64,000 nucleotides of DNA from Crotalaria pallida. Lineage: Eukaryota > Streptophyta > Magnoliopsida > Fabales > Fabaceae. A program made the position numbers and the translations under genes. Below are positions 43,753 to 54,325 of the stretch, one piece after another; the stretch's first letter is position 1; each line of letters starts with the position of its first letter. The DNA is taken from the NCBI GenBank assembly GCA_037953625.1, contig CM075650.1:3412501-3476500 (forward strand), in the 5' to 3' direction. Under the pieces are notes generated by a model. It made no database searches. It was not told the DNA's origin and saw only the letters and a program-made list of their open reading frames with translations.

Positions 43753-44830
43753 TCGGTCCTTGTAGCTAAGTATGGTGAGGTTGTTTTGTCTCATAGGAGA
43801 GGTAGGTGTTGAAAATAATGGGGATAAGAACTTCTCCTGTGGTGGAGGGATATTGTGAGTATTGAGGATGGGTTAGGTACGGAACAAAGGTGGTTGTATG
43901 AGGGTTTGGTTAAGAAAGTGGGGGATGGTGGGGAAACTAGTTTCTGGAAGGATGTCTGGGTAGGTGAAAAACCTTTGAAAGATAAGTTTCCTAGGTTGTT
44001 CTCTCTGTGTGTGGATAAATCTGTTCTTGTTAGAAATGTGGGTAGGTGAGTTAATGGTGTTTGGGTGTGGGAGTTTAGGTGGAGGAGGAAGTTGTTTGTC
44101 TGGGAAATTGAGCTTTTTAATCAATTCTTCTCTGTAGTTGAAAATTGTGTTTTGTATCAGGATGATTCGTGGTGGTGGCGCCCTGAACCTGGAGGAGTTT
44201 ATTCTGTTAGATCTTCTTACAATGAGTTGTTCAATAAACAAGTTGTAGCTGCAGATTCTTATTATAATATTTTGTGGAAAGCGGCGGCTCCGTTGAAGTT
44301 AATCACATTTGGTTGGAGAGTGATTATTGACAGAGTTCCTTCTAAGGTGAACTTGGTTCGTCGAGGAATCCCATTACTGGCGGATCAAATAAAATATGTC
44401 CTGTGCAATGAAGCTAAAGAGACAACATGTCATCTATTCTTTGAATGCAGGTGCTCATACCAGGTCTGACAGGAGATTTATAATTGGTTCTGGTTCGTAT
44501 TTGTCCTCCCTATTGATGCTTTTATGCACTTTAAGCAACATTTATCCATGTTTCGTAATAAGAAGTCTCCTCCCTACTAATGCTTTTATGCACTTTAAGC
44601 AGCATTTATGCATGTTTCGTAATAAGAAGTTACAACGCTTTCGGTATTTGATCTTGCTGACATGTATTTGGCTCATTTGGGAATGAAGGAATGGTAAGGT
44701 TTTTGGTAATAACGAATCTTGGCTACCCACGACGATGGATAAAATAAAGGTCAGATCTTAGCTTTGACTCAAAGGAAAGTTTAAGAAGGAAATTATGTCT
44801 CTGTATGAATGGTTCTCAAATCCTTAACAT
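43753..44830 (+). pseudogene. LINE ORF2 C-terminal fragment (zf-RVT region)
   Basis: The plus strand encodes GGETSFWKDVWVGEKPLKDK, WWWRPEPGGVYSVRSSY, then ILWKAAAPLKLITFGWRVII with DRVPSKVNLVRRGIPL and a CHLFFEC zinc-binding end, the usual sequence between RT and C-terminus of plant LINEs. Stops at 44047 and after 44469 and frame slips show it is dead. A 63-bp stretch is tandemly duplicated at 44503-44565 and 44568-44630. Confidence 0.8.
44503..44630. repeat. Tandem duplication of 63-65 bp in the LINE remnant
   Basis: TCCTCCCTA.T.ATGCTTTT through TTTCGTAATAAGAAGT occurs twice, 65 bp apart, with four mismatches. Confidence 0.85.
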
Positions 44831-45400
44831 TCATTACTGTCCTATTGTTGTTAACTTTTTCTTCTAGCTAGGTGTGGAGTGTGGTCCTAGGTATCTTTGT
44901 TTTGGCTTGTCACAATAGGAGGTTTTGGCTTTAGTCTGATCAGATTAGATCAGGTCATGATCTAAGATTTTTGAGACCTTGAAAATCAGATCAGATCGAT
45001 GACTTTTTTAATCATATTACGGTTATTATTTTTTTTTAAGAAGTAGTGTATTTATGTTGTTTGAATTTTAATTTTATCAAAAATGGTTGGAAATAGTTGT
45101 TTGATAAATATTTAAAGAAGTTGTTTGCTTGTGTTTAAAATATTGTTAATCATGGATTTTTTTTTTAAAAAAAATATTAATTTTCAATTTTTTTTTTTAA
45201 TTTCAAATAAATTTGGCAAGTATATCATTAAATATTTATCAAACAACTACTTCCATTTATCCATAATATTGTGTCGTCGTAGTTACTACGTACACGATAT
45301 GCCGCCTAACCACCATATATATATTGCTATAATTATGTTTGGTATGATTTGGTCCTTTTTTTTTTTTTTTAATTTCAATAAATTGAACAAGACAATTTAT

Positions 45401-45848
45401 AAGGTTGTGTTTGGTAAAACAAACTTATAGCTTATCTGGTAGCTTTTAGCTTATTGATCCAGTCAATAAGCAACTACAACTGTTTGGTGAATAAAAATTA
45501 AAGAAGCTTATAATATTCAAAAAGGAAGCTTATATCTTTTGAAAACTAACTTTTAGAAAGCTACATCAGGTAGTTTAAAAAAAAGAGTTTTCAATAAATC
45601 ATATCTCAATTTTACATTTCTTTTTTAATTAAATTATATTATTATTTACTCTTTTCAATCATTTAACATGTTTAAATTAGTTGCAAAACTAGCCAAATAG
45701 CTCTAGTTCAATAAGCTAGCTATACAGCTACAAGTTTTCAGCTATAATCTCACAGGTATAAGTTAGGTTAACAACTATTAACTACAAACTCAAAACTATC
45801 AACTACAAACTCGCAGGTATAAATTAATTTTATCAAACAAACCTTTGA
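45401..45848. mobile_element. hAT-like MITE
   Basis: The left end AAGGTTGTGTTTGGTAAAAC and right end ATTTTATCAAACAAACCTTT form imperfect inverted repeats of a type seen in hAT MITEs. Interior A/T-rich with repeated AGCTATA motifs. No clear 8-bp duplication. Confidence 0.5.
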
Positions 45849-46320
45849 TCCGATCTAATTTTTATGTGTTGAATATATCTAGATCAAACTAAACTAAACC
45901 ATTACAATTTGATTGATCTGACTTGTAATATCCTTCCGGTTGGATTCTGGGAAAATAGAAACGAGTACCTTTTAAAAGATTTATAATAAATATGAGTCAC
46001 GAATTTGAAAGTCAACAGAAAATTAACAATAATATATACAATTTAATTTTATCTTGATAATTGAGGGCCATTAATAAGAATGGAAATGAATTGAAGCTAA
46101 GACAGTGAATCGGTGCATTCAGAAGCATCACAATTATAAAAACAGTCTTTAAAGCTAATGGTTGACACCATATTTAGAACCAAAAATTTAAAACAATAAA
46201 TTTATAGATTATATTATTTATTTATTTATATTTTAATTTATTCATTATTATATACTGTAATGAAGACTTCTTTTCCTATCACTCACATTTGAAAATTTTT
46301 AACACAACCCGTAAAGAATA

Positions 46321-46322
<2 letters not shown>
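45849..46322. other. AT-rich intergenic DNA
   Basis: No gene, repeat or element was recognised. Confidence 0.4.

Positions 46323-46342
<20 letters not shown>
46323..46342. repeat. (C)20 homopolymer followed by (A)12
   Basis: Twenty consecutive C then twelve A. Possible i-motif/G-quadruplex sequence, or a run whose length is uncertain because of assembly. Confidence 0.85.
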
Positions 46343-46352
<10 letters not shown>

Positions 46353-46480
46353 AACAGTTGGTTAAAATAAAATGAGTATTCTTTGGTTCAAACCATCAAC
46401 CATACATCCCGCTCCGGATTAGTCTCAAGGGCTTCCTGGTATTAAGAGTGCTCTTGGGATACCGGTGGTTCCGTAAGGAA
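46343..46480 (+). mobile_element. Degraded SINE
   Basis: A B-box-like GGTTCAAACCATC, then CCGGATTAGTC...GGGATACCGGTGG resembles the body of the SINE at 1035-1201 (CTGGATTAGTC...CCGGATACCAGGG). No flanking repeat. Confidence 0.45.
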
Positions 46481-47924
46481 TTCGGAAAAATTATACATGT
46501 TTCTCTTTTCAGACTCTTGTTTTTGTTTTGTTTCTTTTTTTTAAATGGGACCTTGCTCTATATAGATTGGACGTATCGGAATCTATATTTTCATATTTAA
46601 AATATAAGAGAAAAAAACATTTTTTATTTTAAACATAAAAAAAAAGTAATTAATTTTCTTAAATTTTGTTTATTTTGAATATTATTTTCCTAAAATATTT
46701 ATAGAAAGTTGTTCTCGTGATTTTTATTTCATTTTCAACACTACTTTACTAAATTACTTTTGTTTTTTAATAAATTTAAAAAAATTAAATACAATCAACT
46801 AACCTTATTAATAAATGTGTAATTAATTGTTTTTTATATCTTTCAAACCAGAAGAAGTACCAATTCAGCAAAGTGAGTTGATGGCCGAATAACTTGGAAT
46901 GCACGAAATGCATGTTAATTAAGAGGGGATTAGGAACAGGCTTTGGCATTATTTTGTTGAATGAATTGTCTCCTTACGAATTCAGTTTTAAACAAGTATC
47001 ATAGTAAGTGTAAAAAATTTTGTGCCCTCGATATATTAGTCATGATTCATTTTCTTTATTTTTACATAAAAATTAATTATCATAAATTCAAGAATGATGG
47101 ATGATACATTTACAATATAAAAAAGTGCATAACCTATTTTATCTTTTTTGTTTAAATATAAAACAAGACAAATAAAGTCAAGTTTTAATCAAATGTACAC
47201 TATGGACCCCTATATATATTAATTACGAGAGCCAAAATACTCGAATCAAGTTAAAAGTTAGATTAATACTCACACCACGTTATCAACATGGTTGGGACGA
47301 GTGGAAGCGACTCGATCTCTTTTAAGTAAGGTCTTATTAGAAAAATAAGTTGAAAATTGTTATGTCGTGGTAAAATTCATTGCCGTAAAAACAAGATTTC
47401 CGGATAGCCGATGTGCAACTATACCAACTGGTTCTTGCTCCCAATATTAGCACATTAGTTCTCTAACTCGTGCACTCAAGGTAGAGAACTTGGAACACGA
47501 GTTAGAGAACTTGGAATCTCACAAAGTTGGGTCGCTTTCAAAGAAAAAGTAAGAGAGAAAAGGAGGAAGACAAAGGGGGTCGAATTTCTATGTCTGAACC
47601 AGAATGAAGAAGCATCAACATATATGTCTTAGACTCAGACATCCAACAGCCAGAAATAAATAGCCAATAAATTGTCATCATGACCTATCTTAAACTGCTA
47701 CAATAAAAGGCTCATAAAACTTGCAACGGTCAAATTTACAAACGTGGGTAATTAAAAAAAAAAAACGTTTGGCCAGTGACCTTCCAAAAAAAGGATCCGT
47801 ACACCCGCCCGAACGGGGGCACATGTGTTTTGGGCCCAACAAATTCACTACAAAAACCAAATAACTTATTTGCAAGTGTATAGAGAAGAATGAAATATAA
47901 AGGGTCAAGTTTTATCTAAAATGG
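46481..47924. other. AT-rich intergenic DNA
   Basis: No gene recognised. CTCACACCACGTT-like phrases recur (47268, 48070, 48100), suggesting local duplication. Confidence 0.4.
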
Positions 47925-48062
47925 TCATTGTGGGACTAAGGTGAATGCCATTAATTCCAACATGTTTAGGGTTCGATTTCTTGTGGATGCAGAAAATTCA
48001 TGTTGGGAGACTCACCTACCATAGCCAGACACGCGACTTGGGTCGGATCCGGATGGAAAAAA
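47925..48062 (+). mobile_element. SINE-like element (second family)
   Basis: An A-box-like GTGGGACTAAGGTGAATGCC and a B-box-like GGGTTCGATTTCTT, followed by a GC-richer body and an A-run (48057-48064). Target repeats are not clear. Confidence 0.4.
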
Positions 48063-48306
48063 AATTTCTCACACCACGTTAAAAGATAATTAATACTCAC
48101 ACCACGTTTAAAATTGGTTTTATTTTAAAAAAATCACAAATTAAAAGTAAATAAAAGATATTTATCTTCGTATTTATATAATTAAAAATTAAATCACAAA
48201 TAAAAAAATTAAAAAATATTTATCTTCTTACTTTTTTTTTGGTTTAGATGGGACTTATTTTCGTATTTCTTTCTCAACAAATAAAAAAATAGATTTATAA
48301 AAAAAA

Positions 48307-48849
48307 GCTTAATTACATTTTTGTCCTTTATCTTATTTTCAAGATTTACTTTGGTCCTTAATCTTTATTTTGATTTATTTTGGTCCTTTATCTTTTTTCA
48401 AAAAATTGAATATGATCCTTCCGTAGTAATAATGTTAGTTTTATTCATAATATTCACATTTATTACATTTCATATATAGATCTTAACAAATATTTCCACG
48501 ACTTTATCTCGATAAAGCTCCTAATGTCATTTCCATTCAAATCTTAATCACATTGTCATTTCTATCCATATCAATCAACCATATCGCGAGCCAAATTGCT
48601 CCATCATTTGCGAAGCAGTGTCACTGTTCCTATTCTTGTTAGGCGATGGCCCAGAATATTTCCACATTTTGACAACATTTGTCATTTTTCGATTATGTGT
48701 ATGAAAATTCCGATAAAACTAATACTGATATGATAAAAGGACCAAATTGAATATTTGGAAAAAATTAAAAAGGACCAAAATAAGTCAAAAAAAATTAAAG
48801 ACCAAAGTGAATCTTAAAAATAAGATAAAGAACAAAAATGTAATTAAGC
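48307..48849. mobile_element. Foldback element with 'ggtcctttatct' arms
   Basis: The left arm GCTTAATTACATTTTTGTCC...TTTGGTCCTTAATC and the right arm, its complement, ending GTAATTAAGC, each about 110 bp. A-runs flank both sides. Non-coding. Confidence 0.7.
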
Positions 48850-49086
48850 CAAAAAAATAGAAGATATACCTTCCTATTTCTTTTTCAATTTTAATTTTAG
48901 AAAATAAAAATAAAATGCAAGCCAAAAAAAATAAAAGATATTTATCTTCTTTTTTTTTCTCCAATAAAAAATTTATTTAAAAAATATTAAATCACAAATT
49001 AAAAATAAATACAAATAAAAACAAATCAACTACGAAAACAAATATTTGCATCACGTTAAAAGACAAACTACTACTCTCACTATGTT

Positions 49087-49233
49087 TTTTTTTTGTCTGT
49101 ATTCCTTGCTGCGTGGCTGGCTCTCCCAGCGAGATGTTTTTAGTGGGAATCGAAGCCGGGGCCACTAACACACGTGTCCCATTCCCAAGATTTCAGTTGG
49201 GGCCTTACACCAACTGAACCAAGTCTCATTGGT
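49087..49233 (-). mobile_element. tRNA-derived SINE with perfect 15-bp target repeat
   Basis: TACTCTCACTATGTT flanks it at 49072-49086 and 49234-49248. On the minus strand it starts TTGGTTCAGTTGGTGTAAGG (A box) and has GGCTTCGATTCCC (B box), ending in an A-run. 147 bp, apparently complete. Confidence 0.85.
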
Positions 49234-49717
49234 TACTCTCACTATGTTAAAAGTAAGTAAAGCTCAATAAGATATGTCAAGATTTATCTTCTTATTTTTT
49301 CTGAAATTTTATCAATTTAAATCACAAATTAAAAATAGAAGATATTTCGGTGAATTTATTAATAGTTTGATTTTTTAAATGGTTATAACAGTTAAAATAA
49401 TAAATTATTAAAATACTATTGAATGATTAATCGGAGATAAAATAAACAATGAAGATAAAAAGAAGCGTAAGCAACCAATAAATTAACTTTAAAAAAAACC
49501 AATAAATTAAATACAAGATCAATGATTATATCACTTAAAGAGGGATCGGACAAAATAATAATGGTGTAAACTATATTTATTGAAATATTAATTTAAATAA
49601 ATAATTGTTCATATATAAAGATTTTTAGCTCTATAAAGAGTCTAGTGGTTGTTTGTAATGTCTTGAATCAAAAGAATTTATATTAAATATAATTGATATT
49701 TGAATGATTAAAATTAA

Positions 49718-50194
49718 GACTTTTTCTTTTTAACCTCACCCTTTACTCATTGGCCCCCACCGCCTGAAACAAGTCGGAAGATTCTTTCCGCTTGAAACAA
49801 GGCGGAAGCAAAATAAAACAATTTGGCCCTCATTTACCGACTTTACGAAGGTGGAAGATGATTTCCGATTTTCAAAAAGCAGAAACTATTTTATTTTTTC
49901 TTTACCGATTTGCATAAGGCGGAAGAATTACCGCTTTTTAAGGAGCGGAATAATTAAAATGTCGAAATCCCAGAAATGCCCCTACATGAATGAACGGAGG
50001 GGCAATTTTGGTATTATAACAAATTTTTAATGTTTCCGCATGATGAAAAGCGGAAAATAATACGACTTGCAGAAGGCGGAAATTGTTTTATTTTGTTTCC
50101 GTCTTGTTCAAGCAGAAAGAATCTTCCAACTTGTTAGAGGCGGTAAATAACAAATGGGGGCCAAAGAGTAATGCGTGGGGCAAAAAGAAAAGTC
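49718..50194. mobile_element. Foldback element with internal CCGCYT repeats, 8-bp target repeat
   Basis: Ends GACTTTTTCTTTT and AAAAAGAAAAGTC; AAAATTAA flanks at 49710-49717 and 50195-50202. The arms are about 120 bp and carry CCGCTT/AAGGCGG motifs (TCGGAAGATTCTTTCCGCTT and complement). 8-bp duplication fits hAT, 9 with a mismatch fits Mutator-like. No frame. Confidence 0.7.
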
Positions 50195-50345
50195 AAAATT
50201 AAAAGTTTGTGAAACAAAATTCAACCAACTATATTACCACCACTTTGTTAATTAGATTTTTACTGTATGTGTTTGGCATGGTCCAGGATCACATGGTCCA
50301 ATACTAACTAATAATTTTTTCAACATATTGCATGTCAAACGGAAA

Positions 50346-50472
50346 ATTATTAGTTAGTCCTGGATCATAACTGTTGATAGTTTATTTTTTAGTTAAAAAA
50401 ATTCAAAACTAAAATTAAATAATGGATGATGGTGATTATTCTGGATCATATGGTCTCGGACCACCTAATAAT
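50346..50472. mobile_element. Short MITE, copy 2
   Basis: Reverse orientation relative to 20096-20235: ATTATTAGTTAGTCCTGGAT at the left, GGACCACCTAATAAT at the right, with a matching AAAAAATTCAAAACT.AAATTAAATAATG interior. Confidence 0.55.
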
Positions 50473-50884
50473 TTACTCATATATTAGGGTATGTGATATA
50501 AGAATCCGTTCAAGTGTAACTTGATAGATTCGCGTTTTATGTTTAGTTAAATGTAAAATATTTTTGTAACTATCTTTCTTTTGTGCACATTATATTAGGA
50601 TATGTCTTATTAGCACGTGATATGGTTTTTATCTATAAGATAAAGAAAAACTTATTATTTTAAATTTATGGGATTGATAAATTTATTTATTTTGATATTG
50701 TATAAAAAATAATTTAACATAAAATGAAAATATATTTAAAAAAAATATCCTTGTATCAAATACATGATAGTATAATCGCAGTTCACAGGCACATCATCTT
50801 ACATGTTTACCAAGATATCTTCCAAAAAAACTTCCTTATCTTTTAGCAATTTGATAAAAATATCCTTATCAAAAACAATCTAAC

Positions 50885-51130
50885 AAGTTTAAAAAAAAAA
50901 AAAAAATCTATCAATCAATACAGAAAGAGAACTTATTAATTTCTTATATATTTTGTAATCTTATCAAAATCAATCTATCTATATATCACATTTAAAAAAA
51001 AAAAAATCTATCAATCTATACATAAAGAGAACTTATTAACTTCTTATATATTTTGTAATCTTATCAAAATCAATGTATCTATCTATCACGTTCAAAAAAA
51101 AAAAAAAATCTATCAATACATAACGAAAAC
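50885..51130. repeat. Tandem repeat of about 100 bp upstream of the F-box gene
   Basis: ATCTATCAAT starts at 50906, 51006 and 51108 (units of 100 and 102 bp; the third is partial). Each full unit contains GAACTTATTAA.TTCTTATATATT. A related GAACTTAGTAACTTCTTATATATT lies at 51252-51275, where the gene's TATA-like sequence is. Confidence 0.85.
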
Positions 51131-51328
51131 TTGCTCTCCAAGTGATAGTACTTATTAAGATCACTCACCTCACCTCGTGATTGTAAAATTCGCTAATCAC
51201 ATTAAAGAATAAAGTCTTCACCAAGTTTGCTGTAATCTTCCTAACGTGTTGAGAACTTAGTAACTTCTTATATATTGAGTTTCTTGATTGTTAAATTTGT
51301 CTTCACCAACTCTCTCTGTGTCTCACCC

Positions 51329-52522
51329 ATGGCATTGTCACAAGATGAGTTGTTCCAAATATTTTCTTGGCTACCGAGTAAAACAATCTATAGGTGCAAC
51401 TCAACTAGCAAATCACTGTCTAAGTTTTCTACCGAAACATATTTTGCATTGAAGCAAAGCCAGAACATGTCCATAAAGGGTGACACATGTTTCTTCATTC
51501 AACTCGATACAGTTCAAGGATACAATGAACAAATTGAGTTGCTTCCTCTGCATGGGGAGCAACTTTACTCGGGTGTGCCTGGTGCTGTCTTGGGATTCTT
51601 GTCAAACTCGACAAGAGTCCTAGATTCATGTAATGGACTAATCCTTTGTCGTACCACTTATAAGGATCCGGTCGAGCTGTTCGTTTGTAATCCGGCTACT
51701 CAATCTTGGTTGTCTATTCCTATCCCGGAGCATCTCCAAGGCAATCTTGATGCTAATCTCAAAGTCATATTGGAATGTCCCCTCAGAAGTCTTGACTCGG
51801 ATGACTACAAGGTGATTCATTTCGAAGATCCGATCGATTGGGAGTCTTCATCATATTATGTGTGCAATGTTTATCATCCCAAGGATCGCGCATGGAAACC
51901 GATGGAAAAGCGCTTCTTCGCCGGCCCTAAGAGGTTGAAATTTGACATGCCTGTGCGTCATAAAGGATCTTTGCACTTCATTTCAGAATGCTTCCCTTCC
52001 TATGACAAAAAGAGCCCATATTTTAGGCCATACATAATGTCGTATAATCTTGAGAATGGTACCTCAAGAATGCTTAGAGTGCCTACAGAAGCAAGGAGGG
52101 GTTCTCATGACTTGAGTTGTGAGATGTGCATCTTCAAATGGAGCAACCCGTCTGGTTCACTCCCTCAATCCATTTGTTTGGTAAGGTTGAGAAAGTCTGT
52201 TTTCACAATATGGGTTTTGGAAGATTATGAATCAAGTTTATGGTGCAGGATTTTGAAAGTAAGGGTAAAAGCAATGGGGTTGAAGGAGCATGATCCTAAG
52301 GTGTCACGATTTTCGGTAATGAATGGAGATGTTCTCATTTTTTCTATTGGCAAAAAAGTCTATAGTTATGGTTTGATTGGTGATAACTATATGAAGCTTG
52401 AAGAGGTTGGTGAACACCGATGTGATTCCACCGTCTGTTTCACTTCTTACTCAAACACACTCCGCCCTTGTGGAACCGGTGCTACCACTATGCCTGCCCT
52501 GCAAAGGTTGCTGCACTGCTGA
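51329..52522 (+). CDS. F-box protein with FBA-type interaction domain
   Basis: The first ATG after the TATA-like TTATATATT (51268-51276) is at 51329; 397 codons, intronless. F-box proteins link substrates to the SCF ubiquitin ligase through SKP1/ASK. F-box at about 3-45 (LSQDELFQIFSWLPSKTIYR, then CNSTSKSLSKF); then the F-box-associated region with LDSCNGLILC, LFVCNPATQSWLSIP, HKGSLHFISE, and beta-strand repeats to the C-terminus (LWCRILKV, FSIGKKVYSYGL). The target is unknown. This family expands rapidly in plants, so no orthologue is proposed. The 100-bp tandem repeats lie directly upstream and carry copies of the TATA context. Confidence 0.88.
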   Translation: MALSQDELFQIFSWLPSKTIYRCNSTSKSLSKFSTETYFALKQSQNMSIKGDTCFFIQLDTVQGYNEQIELLPLHGEQLYSGVPGAVLGFLSNSTRVLDSCNGLILCRTTYKDPVELFVCNPATQSWLSIPIPEHLQGNLDANLKVILECPLRSLDSDDYKVIHFEDPIDWESSSYYVCNVYHPKDRAWKPMEKRFFAGPKRLKFDMPVRHKGSLHFISECFPSYDKKSPYFRPYIMSYNLENGTSRMLRVPTEARRGSHDLSCEMCIFKWSNPSGSLPQSICLVRLRKSVFTIWVLEDYESSLWCRILKVRVKAMGLKEHDPKVSRFSVMNGDVLIFSIGKKVYSYGLIGDNYMKLEEVGEHRCDSTVCFTSYSNTLRPCGTGATTMPALQRLLHC

Positions 52523-53839
52523 AGAGAATGTTCGAGTGAAGTCCAACTTATCTTTGATGTTGAAGTCCTAAAATGTATCATGTTTCCTTTGTTTTTATTT
52601 TTGTTTCTGTGATCACAGCATGATAAAGCAGTTTTGTTTCTGGTTTCCTTATCCGTAGTACCTTGAAAACCTATGAAAGTTGCTTTCATTATCTATTTGT
52701 TTGAAGGAACACATCTTAAATTTATAATGGTTTCTATCAATTTTGTAAGAAATTCTATTTATAATGATACATTAGTAGATTTTGCCTTTATAAGATTTTT
52801 AATATGTTCCATACTTCCATTTAAAGGAATATGCTCCCTAAGATTTTCATGCACAGTGAATCAAGATATTTGGTATTTAGCAATATAACAGAGGAAAAAG
52901 GAAGTTAATAAAACCAATGAGGCTGAGATTTTGAAGGGATTGAACAATACAGTACTTAAGATTAAGAGTTAATTGTGCCTATTATTGACTTCAATCTTAA
53001 CCATTTTATATAGACTCAAATGACCTTTAGTTTTGTTGGATAATGTACTTTTGATTGCTGCTATTAAAATTTTATGTAAATGCAGAATGATAATTTGTTG
53101 AGGTTGAGAGAACTTTTTGGTTCAAAGGAACTAGTCACCTGAAATTTCTACCTTTCAAAATAATAAATTCAGCTTAAAAATTAACTGAATACATGGTTCA
53201 AGCACTGAATAATTGACTGCAGTCACTGCATTAAAAATTTGACAGCAGAAAATCCAATTTTGAATGGTTCATACTTGAATGGTCAACAAGAGTTTCTAAT
53301 GTGAAAGGGACTGCCAAAGGTTACTCTTCAATCAGCATATAATTTGAAATTTAAACTTGATCAGTTTATGGCATATTTTAACATAGAAACCAACAGAGCA
53401 ACCTTAGAAGAAAACAAAAAACAGTGATTGGTAAACACTTGAGAGCAACTCTTTTCCAACTACTAGTCATATAAATGCTTGTGGAGATGTCAAATACCAA
53501 AAAAATTATGTCACACTCAACAGAACTCTTTCATCAGCTCATTGTAAAATTTATGTTATAAAATTTGCACCCTCAAAACACTAACCTGTTGTCAAGTTAA
53601 ATATGGTTCCAAACCAGATAAGTAAATTCAGTTTATTGAAAAACAATTGATCTCTCTGCTGCCATTCTCAAGCATCTTATACCATGGTTTAGATTGCTGC
53701 TTACCTCAGAAGTTACTACATTTTGTGACAATTTCTTCTAATTTTTTGCTTCTTTCTTCCTTAATTTTATTATTTAGTTTTAGCAATTCCTGAGGAGAAT
53801 AGTAATAACATGAAGAAAATTCCTAAATTGGTGCATTGC
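52523..53839. other. F-box 3' flank
   Basis: AT-rich. No second gene is recognised. Confidence 0.4.
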
Positions 53840-54325
53840 GCAAGGGCTTTGAGTCATTCCAAGTTCTGATATATTGTGAATTTCATCGACTTCCCATCTG
53901 ATGTGTTTTTTGATTAAGTAGTTAAAGAGAATTTGGTTGCTTTGTGAATTTTAATCCCAATATTTTTTGATTTTGCAGTATCTTTTTCAGTAAAGTTGTG
54001 AAATTGAAAGACATCAATAATATGTCATGCATTGAGGTTATGTATGTTAGTATCAATAATAAAAAACTCTGTCTTGAATGTCTTTGATTGATTGTTTGTT
54101 TGATATAAGATGGATTTCTTTTGGTTATTGAATGGATTTAGTTGCCATGCGTTTCCCAGTGATGTTGGTCAGTTGGGAGACTTCAGAAGGGGGCTTTTGA
54201 GTCATTCTAAATAACTATTATATGAATTTCTTTAATATCCCATCTGATGGAATTGCCAGATATTTTGCTTGGACTAACCGTAGTTCATGAGTTTAGTCCC
54301 AATATTTTCTTGATTTAGTGCATGA
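53840..54325. repeat. Imperfect direct repeat of about 130-150 bp
   Basis: GGGCTTTGAGTCATTCCAAG...GAATTTCATCGACTTCCCATCTGATG (from about 53843) recurs as GGGCTTTTGAGTCATTCTAA...GAATTTCTTTAATATCCCATCTGATG (from about 54192), both followed by TTTAATCCCAATATTTT/TTTAGTCCCAATATTTT. Non-coding. Confidence 0.6.

Noticed and set aside
43873..44241. 122-codon minus-strand frame
   Set aside because: It is antisense to a recognisable LINE ORF2 fragment and has no family resemblance.
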